64,000 bases of DNA, from positions 2,218,001 through 2,282,000 of the forward strand of contig NC_004463.1 in assembly GCF_000011365.1 (NCBI RefSeq), in the 5' to 3' direction. This document shows positions 31,870-39,306 of this stretch, piece by piece. Position 1 is the stretch's first letter; every line of letters starts with the position of its first letter. The position numbers and the translations under genes were made by a program. The notes under the pieces are model-generated. The model searched no databases. It was not told the DNA's origin and saw nothing but the letters and a program-made list of their open reading frames with translations. The DNA comes from Bradyrhizobium diazoefficiens USDA 110 (lineage in GTDB: Bacteria; Pseudomonadota; Alphaproteobacteria; Rhizobiales; Xanthobacteraceae).

Positions 31870-32681
31870 GTCTGCAACAGCCCGAGCGCGCGCGAGCCGT
31901 TGTCGGCGTCACTTCGAACCGTCTTCTGGTCGACGGTGTGCATCGCGACTGGTTACGCCGTAAGTACGTGCAGGCACTCCATCGTCATGGGGGAGTTGCT
32001 TGCGTCGTATTGCCGACCGTCGACGCGGAAGATGCTGGGGAGGCGTTCGCCACGGCCATCATGCGCCGGCTGGACGGTGTGGTCTTGACAGGTGATGAAT
32101 CGAACGTCGACCCCGCCGTCCTGTCAGCGCCTGCATCCTTAGTTGATCCTGATCGGGACGTTGAGGCTGGGATCCTTGACCGTCCTAGGGACCGGCTTTC
32201 TGCCGTAGCCATACAGAGCGCCATCGCGCTCGGAATGCCTATTTTGGGCATCTGCCGTGGGCTTCAGGAGCTCAACGTCTATTTCGGCGGCACACTCCGC
32301 CCATCGCTTGCGGAGTGGAGCCTCGAAAGCGGTGCTATGCATGCCGAGAAGCCAGACCGTCCCAGGGACCGTCAGTACGATGCCGCGCACAGCGTCAGGA
32401 TATCTTCCGACGGCGCGCTCTTCCCAATCGCCCGGACGATCGAAGCCCAAGTCAACTCGCTGCACAATCAAGGCATCGAGGCGCTTGCCCCGGCGCTGAG
32501 GCGGGAGGCGTGGGCGCCTGACGGTCTTGTTGAGGCGGCTTCGGTGATTGGCGCGCCGACGCTGCAAATCGGGGTGCAATGGCACCCCGAATGGCACGTC
32601 TCAACCGATCTCCTCGGCAAGCAACTCTTCAAAGCATTCGGAGAGGCCTGTGTTGTGTACCGCGGAACGAAGAATCACTAG
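31866..32681 (+). CDS. rtxD: Class I glutamine amidotransferase-like gamma-glutamyl hydrolase (PuuD/peptidase C26 type)
   Basis: A 271-residue protein starting at a GTG that overlaps the rtxC stop by four bases. The catalytic triad is visible: Cys130 in GICRGLQELN, His240 and Glu242 in VQWHPEWH. PuuD-type enzymes hydrolyse gamma-glutamyl amides such as gamma-glutamyl-GABA. The symbol follows the published gene order rtxACDEFG and is tentative. In this cluster it could remove a gamma-glutamyl protecting group added by the GS-like enzyme at the operon's end; that is inference. Confidence 0.8.
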   Translation: MSLQQPERARAVVGVTSNRLLVDGVHRDWLRRKYVQALHRHGGVACVVLPTVDAEDAGEAFATAIMRRLDGVVLTGDESNVDPAVLSAPASLVDPDRDVEAGILDRPRDRLSAVAIQSAIALGMPILGICRGLQELNVYFGGTLRPSLAEWSLESGAMHAEKPDRPRDRQYDAAHSVRISSDGALFPIARTIEAQVNSLHNQGIEALAPALRREAWAPDGLVEAASVIGAPTLQIGVQWHPEWHVSTDLLGKQLFKAFGEACVVYRGTKNH

Positions 32682-32811
32682 GGCAGATCGTGAGATTTCA
32701 AACCAAACGTGGTCAGTACAGGCCGAAAGTTGAATGCCTCAAAATCGATGCGCGCGGCCCGGTCCCTGCGAGGGCCGCGCCCCGTCGCGCGGGCACGGGA
32801 AGGGTAGACGA

Positions 32812-33714
32812 TTGACGAATAGGTTCGCGCTGGGAGTGCTCTTTGTGGCCCTCTATGTCCTCGTGAGTGCGGCAGGCGAGGTTTATGCCGCAGCGTATTT
32901 TCAGCGAGCAGATGCGTTCGTCGCGCTCCTGCTGTCATTTACCGTGGTTTGTCTGACGTTCAATCTCTTGGCGCGCCACGACACAAGCAAGGCAGGAGTG
33001 GGGAATCGGTCCCTTTTGGTCTTCGCCGTACTCAACGTCGTGACAGCAATCAGCTGGATCGGCCTATTTATCGGCTTGAAATACGTTGAACCTGCGATCG
33101 TCGTCGCGTTCATGGTGGCGTTGGGGCCCACCGCAACTGTGTGGCTAAACGCCGTGATCAGGCGCCAGGGAGTTCCGCCAGCATCCGACATCGTCGTCAG
33201 CGCTTCGATCGCGATGATCGCGAGTTACATGATTTGGATCTCGGCCAGCGGCAACGCAGGCGTGGAGTGGGGGGCTCGATCGTCCTTTGGAATAGTCTTG
33301 GCCATCGTGGCCGGCCTATCGCTCGCCCTCACAAATGTACTTGTCAAACTGCTTTTCGACCGTGGGTTTTCCGGCCGGCAAGTGCTGGCGCATCGGTTCT
33401 ATGGAACGATTATCTTGCTGCTGGGACTGGTGGACTATTCATCCATCGTGCCTGAGATCTCGCAGCATTGGTTTGCGATCGCAGCAGTTGGCGTTTCGAC
33501 GATGATCGTTCCTTTGCTCTTGATCCAGCAGGGCATTCGTTACGTCGAGCCCTTCACCGTCAACATGGTCCTGTCCACCGCCCCTATCATCACCTTCCTG
33601 TTCCAGTACTTCGATTCTCGCATCGTGCCTTCGTCACATACGTTCCTTGGAAACATTCTCATTACGGCTGTCGCCGTCAGCAACATCTACTTGCAGTATC
33701 GGAGATCCGCATGA
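32812..33714 (+). CDS. rtxE: EamA/DMT-family transporter
   Basis: A 300-residue protein with about ten hydrophobic segments in two repeats, the drug/metabolite transporter fold, in the inner membrane. I chose the TTG at 32812 because GGAAGG lies nine bases before it and the membrane segments start immediately after; the frame is open back to 32734. Its stop overlaps the next start (ATGA). In this operon it is a good candidate for exporting rhizobitoxine or an intermediate. The symbol is tentative, by gene order. Confidence 0.8.
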   Translation: MTNRFALGVLFVALYVLVSAAGEVYAAAYFQRADAFVALLLSFTVVCLTFNLLARHDTSKAGVGNRSLLVFAVLNVVTAISWIGLFIGLKYVEPAIVVAFMVALGPTATVWLNAVIRRQGVPPASDIVVSASIAMIASYMIWISASGNAGVEWGARSSFGIVLAIVAGLSLALTNVLVKLLFDRGFSGRQVLAHRFYGTIILLLGLVDYSSIVPEISQHWFAIAAVGVSTMIVPLLLIQQGIRYVEPFTVNMVLSTAPIITFLFQYFDSRIVPSSHTFLGNILITAVAVSNIYLQYRRSA

Positions 33715-34997
33715 AAGAACGGAATTGTGTAATCGTAGACGCATACTCTACCGGCCGATATCTACCGGAACAGTTCAAGCGCTATGGCATTGGAACCGTG
33801 CATGTGATGTCGGCCGCACAGATTCCACCCATATTCCAAGCGCACTTTGATGCTAACCTGTATGATGAAGTCATTCGCCCCAGCGAGCGCATGGGGTATG
33901 ACGACATCGTTGAATATCATCTTCAGGCCCTCCATGGCAGAGAATTTGAGTTCGTTATCGCCGGCTGCGAGTCTGGAGTCGAACTCGCCGATTCGTTGTC
34001 GGAGCGGCTGGGCTTACCTTCAAACGGCACCGCTCTATCGGCTGCTCGGCGTGACAAAGCGCGATTGTCTTGCGCGCTGACCTATGCCGGTGTGCGATCG
34101 ATCAGACAAGTCGTGTCTGACAATGCTGTAGAAATCGCAAGCTGGAAGCGCGAAGCGAACTTCGACGAGATCGTGATCAAACCTCTGAACAGTACGGGAA
34201 CCGAGGATGTATTCTTTTGCACGACAGATGCTGACATTCAGCGGGCACTAAGCGCGATTGTCGGGAAGACCAACCGTGTCGGAGCGTTGAATCGTTTTGC
34301 CCTCGGGCAGGAAAAAATAAACGGTCAACAATACACCGTAAACGCCATCTCGATCCACGGGAATGCCTTCGTTACGGAGGCCTGGACGTATGACACCGTT
34401 CCTATCGAGCGAGCATCATCGGTCTGTTCACTCGAGAGATTGTTGGACGGCAGCGAACCAATCGTTCAGGAGCTGTCCGACTACCTGGAACGAGCGTTGC
34501 AGGCGCTTCAGATCGCCGAGGGACCGGCTCATGCTGAGATCATCGTCGATCATCGGGGACCAGTTCTGGTTGACTTCGGAGCGAGGCTTCAAGGGACCAT
34601 GTCGGCAAAAGCACGAACGATGGCGTTGGGGCACAACCATATGACCCTGACGGCCTGGTGCTACGCAGATCCCAAGGGCTTTGGTGAATATATGAGGCTG
34701 CGCGGGCCCTACAAGCGGCAGGCTCACGCACTTTGCGTCTCGTTGATCTCAGATATGGGCGGTGTCGTCGCCGGTTACCCGGGACTCGAAGCAATCCGCA
34801 AGCTGCCGAGCTTCGCAGACGCCATTGCATTCGTTCCGATTGGTCAAGAGCTTGTTCCCACGATCGACTTGGCGTCGACACCGGGCATCGTTTATCTCGT
34901 GAATAGCGACTTGACTACGCTTGAGAATGACTATCGCAAGTTGCGAGCAATGCGGATGGACCAGGTGTTCGATTTAGTGATGCAGGATCGCGACTAA
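33711..34997 (+). CDS. rtxF: ATP-grasp ligase
   Basis: A 428-residue ATP-grasp enzyme. The Lys-bearing strand FDEIVIKPLNSTGTEDV and the metal-binding end AEIIVD...PVLVDFGARLQGTM fit the fold of PurK/carboxylate-amine ligases, including BacD-like amino acid ligases. These enzymes form an amide bond through an acyl phosphate. ATG at 33711 overlaps the transporter stop, and the stop shares one base with the next start (TAATG), so the gene is tightly coupled. Its substrate in rhizobitoxine synthesis is not settled. Symbol by gene order. Confidence 0.8.
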   Translation: MKERNCVIVDAYSTGRYLPEQFKRYGIGTVHVMSAAQIPPIFQAHFDANLYDEVIRPSERMGYDDIVEYHLQALHGREFEFVIAGCESGVELADSLSERLGLPSNGTALSAARRDKARLSCALTYAGVRSIRQVVSDNAVEIASWKREANFDEIVIKPLNSTGTEDVFFCTTDADIQRALSAIVGKTNRVGALNRFALGQEKINGQQYTVNAISIHGNAFVTEAWTYDTVPIERASSVCSLERLLDGSEPIVQELSDYLERALQALQIAEGPAHAEIIVDHRGPVLVDFGARLQGTMSAKARTMALGHNHMTLTAWCYADPKGFGEYMRLRGPYKRQAHALCVSLISDMGGVVAGYPGLEAIRKLPSFADAIAFVPIGQELVPTIDLASTPGIVYLVNSDLTTLENDYRKLRAMRMDQVFDLVMQDRD

Positions 34998-36334
34998 TGC
35001 CAACTGATCCCAGGTTCACCGGAGCGAATCCAGCCCGCGCGGCGATGGTCGGCGTCAGCGACTTCGATGGCGTTCTGCGAGGCAAACACGTCTTAGGTGA
35101 AGATCTCTCGGATGGAGATAAAGTTATCAAGTTCTCTGAAGCGGTGCTGGCGTGGGATTGTACGGACCGGGTCATTCCGGCGAGTTTCACGCAAAAGCCG
35201 CTATCAGCGTTCGGAGATGCTGACCTGCGTATTCTATCAGGCACCGGCCGTTCGGTGTCTCATCTCGGCTCTCAATATCTCTACCTCGCGGAGTTCACGG
35301 GCGCGCATGAGAACATCTGCCCGCGCGGCGTTCTGCGTAAGGTCCTACGAAGGGCTGCTGACCACGGATACGACTGCACTGCCGGGTTTGAGTTTGAGTT
35401 TATACTATTTAAGGAGAACGCAGACACGATTGAAGAAAAGCCGTTCGGTGAATGGGCTCCTTTAACTCGCGGCCCGTTCGGCTACTCGATTGCGCGCTCT
35501 ATCGCGCAACATGAGCTGTTCGGTGAGATCTTGGCGCTTTGTGAGAAGGCTAGAATACCTCTCAGCGGACTACACTTTGAAACGGGACCTGGCGTGGTCG
35601 AAGCGTCACTTCGTCATTGTGATGCGCTGGAAGCCGCCGATCGAGCAACCATATTCAAGTCGATGATAAAAGCCTGGGCGCAAACGCGAGGCATGATGGC
35701 TACATTCATGGCCAAGGTTTCCGAGAAATGGCCTGGCCAGTCCGGCCATATTCACATCTCCATGTCCTCGGATAGTCAAAATGCGTTTTACGACGGTGAT
35801 GCGTTCGGCAACGTCTCCGATCTTATGAGGCAATTTATCGCCGGACAACTAGAATACATGAATGAGTTCTGTGTGCTCGCTGCGCCAAACTTCAACAGCT
35901 ACAAGAGATTGGTACCTGGCTCCTGGGCACCAATCTGTCCAAGCTGGGGAGTCGACAACCGCTCCTGCGCGGTTCGCGCCATTCCGGGAGAGCCATCTGC
36001 CCATCGCCTGGAGTATAGGCTGCCTGGCGCAGACGCGAACCCATATCTCGCGCTAGCATGTGCGATTGGTTCGGGAATATTGGGCGTCGAGACAGGTCCG
36101 GCACTACCGGCTTCGATCGTCGGTGATGCAAGCGTGGAAATGTGTCGTCCGTCCGCGAGACTGCCTCAAAGCCTATCAGAGGCAACATCTCGGTTTGCAG
36201 AGTCTGCAGCGGCCAGTGATGTCTTTGGAGAAAGGTTTGTTGGAGCGTTTTCTTGCTCGCGCCATTGGGAGTGGCAAGCCGTTCAACATCGGGTCACCGA
36301 CTTTGAACGTCGGAGATACTTTGAGATCATTTAG
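34997..36334 (+). CDS. rtxG: Glutamine synthetase-family enzyme, possible gamma-glutamylamide ligase
   Basis: A 445-residue member of the GlnA family with the catalytic domain intact: FEFEFILF (metal-binding Glu), HFETGPGVVEAS, SGHIHISMS, NSYKRLVPGSWAP and RLEYRLPGADANPYLA. The adenylylation loop typical of housekeeping GlnA (NLYDLP) is not seen. The pattern fits gamma-glutamylpolyamine/amine synthetases such as PuuA. The natural acceptor here may be serinol or a rhizobitoxine intermediate (inference). It is the last gene of the rtx unit. Symbol by gene order. Confidence 0.82.
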   Translation: MPTDPRFTGANPARAAMVGVSDFDGVLRGKHVLGEDLSDGDKVIKFSEAVLAWDCTDRVIPASFTQKPLSAFGDADLRILSGTGRSVSHLGSQYLYLAEFTGAHENICPRGVLRKVLRRAADHGYDCTAGFEFEFILFKENADTIEEKPFGEWAPLTRGPFGYSIARSIAQHELFGEILALCEKARIPLSGLHFETGPGVVEASLRHCDALEAADRATIFKSMIKAWAQTRGMMATFMAKVSEKWPGQSGHIHISMSSDSQNAFYDGDAFGNVSDLMRQFIAGQLEYMNEFCVLAAPNFNSYKRLVPGSWAPICPSWGVDNRSCAVRAIPGEPSAHRLEYRLPGADANPYLALACAIGSGILGVETGPALPASIVGDASVEMCRPSARLPQSLSEATSRFAESAAASDVFGERFVGAFSCSRHWEWQAVQHRVTDFERRRYFEII

Positions 36335-36491
36335 CTTGGGCTCTTCGACAGTTCTGGAGATCATTCTTCTGGCCGGTGCCGGCAGGGCTACTGCGGGGGT
36401 CTGTGCCGCTAATGTTGGAGTTCATGCAGAGAAAATGTGCGTTACTCGTAGCGTTGAAGACGCCCGGCGCTTGGTTTGAGGTGTGATCTTT

Positions 36492-38189
36492 TCAATCAAA
36501 CTTATAGGAGGCCTGAAAGAACGTACCCCAGCGCTCCATGCTGTACTTCGCGAATATGGCCGGATCACCGACGCAGCCGCTGCTGCTGCACAAAGAGTCG
36601 CCCCGCTTTTTGGTCCACATGGACCAGTAGCGCCCGCCGACGCCGACGCTGAAGTTCTTGGTGAAGAAGTAGGACAGCACGCCTTCAACCTGGACGCCGC
36701 CGCCACCGTTGCCCCGCTGTTCATCGAAGGTGGTCTCGTCGCGCAAGAGATGGTGGTCACGCCCTTTGAAATCGGTCCAGGACAGGTAGGCGACATCGGT
36801 GTTTAAGCGCCAGCGCTCAGAGAGCATGGTTTCGGCGCTTAGGCCGACACGAGGTGCATTCCACTGAGTATTCTGGCTGCCGATGATAGTGTCTGGGTTC
36901 GCCGGACAAGTGTAGCGGGGGTGGGCAATCTGCGTTCAACCGATGGAGTCGGAACTCTGTTCGTAGTAGGTCCAGCCGATAAATCCGCCGACCTTGTAGT
37001 TGGCGCCGCGCAGGAAATCGTAACCTAAGTCTGCGGTAAAATAGGTGAACCGTCCGTTTCGTTGCCGTGATGCGTTGTTGATATAGGAGAGTTCCCGATC
37101 GGCGAGCCAATCTTCATTGTTTATGTTTCCTTTATCGAAGCGCCCGAGGCCAATGTTGCCCTTCAGGAACACTCCCGATGGGCTGTCGACACGGCCAAAT
37201 AGCTCTCCCGAAAGTCCGTCAAGGCCATGATAGGTGAGCCTCGATACAAGGACGCTGGGGTCTAGAGGCAAGTAGGGCGCTACACTGTGGTCCCATTGGA
37301 ATCGTCCGCGGCTGAGCCAGAGCCGCGATCCGCCTTCGAACGACCAACCATCTGAATAAGCAATCGGCGGCGCGCCGACTGGAGCCTTCGCGTACTGCGG
37401 CACATAGGACCATTGCGCCGTCCACGGGTCGGCGCCAAAATGGTAATTCAATCCAATCTTTCCGATGTGATAGTTGCTGGACGGGCTCGTTGTGTTCGCC
37501 GGAACAATTGCGAACGGCGGACCCTGCACCGTCGGAGGTGTCGCGACACTCGGGCCACCGAAATTCAGATAGTCATACTCAGCTGCGACCGACCATGCGG
37601 GCGTAAGCGCCTGCTCGACGCCCAGCCCGATGATGCCACCGATGCGACCGTAGTCGAAATGGGTTTTCTCCTGTGGCACGAGTCCGCCTTCATGGTTATT
37701 GATGACGTCGCCCTGATTGTTTTGCCAAGCTGCACCTCCCTTGAGATAGGCCAGCGTGCCACCCGACGCGCCAAACGTGTAACCGACACGACCGGTCGCG
37801 GTGGCAAAGATGTTCGGACCTGCCTTGCAGTTTGCACTCACGACAAAGCCGGACGACGCGAGGCAGGTATTTGTGCCGTCTGAGACAGCACCGCTGACAT
37901 CGAGTTCGACGCCAAACACCCAGCCGTTCTTCTGCCAATTGTAGCCGATCTGGCCACCTGCGAGGAACGTCGGCGTATCGACTATGCCGCCATAGATTGA
38001 CGGACCGTAGGGATTGCTGAAGGAGGTTCGGCCGTACCCGCCGCCGACGTGTCCACCAATATAGCCTCCGGACCAGTTCCACACCGCCGCGGGCAGTTTC
38101 ACTTCCGGCTCAAGGTCTGCCGCATTCGCCGCACCATTTGCGACGAGCGCAATTGTCGTGGCTCCCAAAAGAAGAACTCCAGGTCGCAT
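36492..38189 (-). pseudogene. Outer-membrane beta-barrel protein interrupted by one in-frame TGA
   Basis: One minus-strand frame covers 566 codons, with a single TGA at 36936-36938. It starts with a signal peptide (LLLGATTIALVANGAANA) and the Opa/Omp25-type opening GGYIGGHVGGGYG. Aromatic-rich beta strands follow throughout (DYLNFGG, LWLSRGRFQWD, FIGWTYY). After the stop the same frame continues with SAETMLSERWRLNTDVAYLSW and ends FFQASYKFD, a barrel-like C-terminus. A CGA-to-TGA change would explain the stop. The product was a surface protein; as read it lacks the last ~150 residues and should not insert properly. Confidence 0.75.
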
Positions 38190-38782
38190 TCAACACGTCC
38201 CCTGCAGTTTCTCGGTCCATAACCGAGCGTCCATAAGCTATCGCCGCAGCAAACCGTCGGGGCGGAGCAGACGCTAACAGCGACACGCGCCGAGTCCGTC
38301 CCGAAGACCATCGCGCTGCGATTGGTGATGATGCCGCAAAGAGAGCAAGTCGCGTGCCGAAGTGAATTCGCAGGCTTTGCGGGCACTTCGTCGCGGCGTG
38401 TATCGTCAAGCTGCTGACATTTGTCTCAATACCGACAGCCGCGCGGCCACTGCCCCACCAATACTTGGCTAGCGCGGTGTCATGGGCCGAAGCGCACGAT
38501 GCGCCGGTCTCACTTTGGCTACCGGAAGCCTTGCTGCCTCAACAGGTGGAAAGACAGTGCGGAACGGGCTCGTCGCTTCGAAGATATTTGAGATCGATCT
38601 GTGCTCCCGAGCGCTCTCATCGAGAGCACTCTTCATTTGACGCCGCTCTAGTCTTCAGACGATATCCTTGCTCCTGCGGGTTGGGATCGAGGCTCTCACA
38701 GGTCTCTCCGGCGATTACACGTTCTGCGTCACTCCACAGAGTATCGGCACTGGCGTGTTTTCGGGGATAGATTGCGGCCCCT
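38190..38782. other. Gene-poor stretch
   Basis: Upstream region of the outer-membrane gene. No other recognisable gene; promoter elements not identified. Confidence 0.3.
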
Positions 38783-39035
38783 CTATACCAGCTCATCGGC
38801 TGTATCATTTATTGCGGTGTAGATTTCGTCGAGGTCTGCCGCTGTGACGCAAGACGGGGGCACGACGTAGATCGTATTCCCCAAGCGGGCGCAGCAGTAA
38901 ATTTCGATCGTTTAAGAACGCCAGAAGCGGCACGCGAACGCGTAAGCCGACCGGGACCGATATTGGCGAGGTATCCTTCGTCAGCGACTTTCAGTTTAAG
39001 TTCTGTGATTCCAGTGAACCGCGCGGACCTGTTTG
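38783..39035 (-). pseudogene. 3' fragment of a second bioA copy
   Basis: Across three frames the fragment reads TGITELKLKVADEGYLANIGP, then LLAFLNDRNLLLRPLG, then [24 protein letters not shown], ending at a TAG (38783-38785). The intact bioA at 50476-51741 ends with the same order: [25 protein letters not shown], then [23 protein letters not shown]. The fragment is therefore the last ~75 codons of a diverged bioA with at least two frameshifts. It lies next to an IS91-type remnant. Confidence 0.75.
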
Positions 39036-39154
39036 CTGACGCGGAGATCGCCTTGCGCGGCCGTCGTCTCGTAGAGCGCGTATAGTTGGGCTAACGCAGC
39101 GCCGGTCAGGTCGTGGAGATCCGGCGCCTCCTCCGGCGAGAAAAGCGTCCACGG

Positions 39155-39290
39155 GCGCTGAACCCGAGGTATGCAGCACGGCGGTGATGCGGATACGTGC
39201 GCCGAGATGCTCGGGATTTGCCGGGATGATCGTCATCGGCTCGGAAGCCGCGTGGAACAGCAGGCCATAAGTGCCGATCGCACCCCATAA
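39155..39290 (-). pseudogene. IS91-family transposase remnant
   Basis: A minus-strand frame reads GAIGTYGLLFHAASEPMTII, then PEHLGARIRITAVLHTSGSA. This matches the conserved IS91 transposase segment (HLGAR-I-AVLHTWG) upstream of the HHPHxH motif. The catalytic histidine cluster that should follow is missing. Only about 45 codons remain. Confidence 0.55.
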
Positions 39291-39306
39291 TCGGCAACAC
39301 TAGAGT

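Noticed and set aside
36936..36938. TGA in the outer-membrane gene read as selenocysteine
   Set aside because: No selenoprotein family or SECIS-like structure; a nonsense mutation is simpler.
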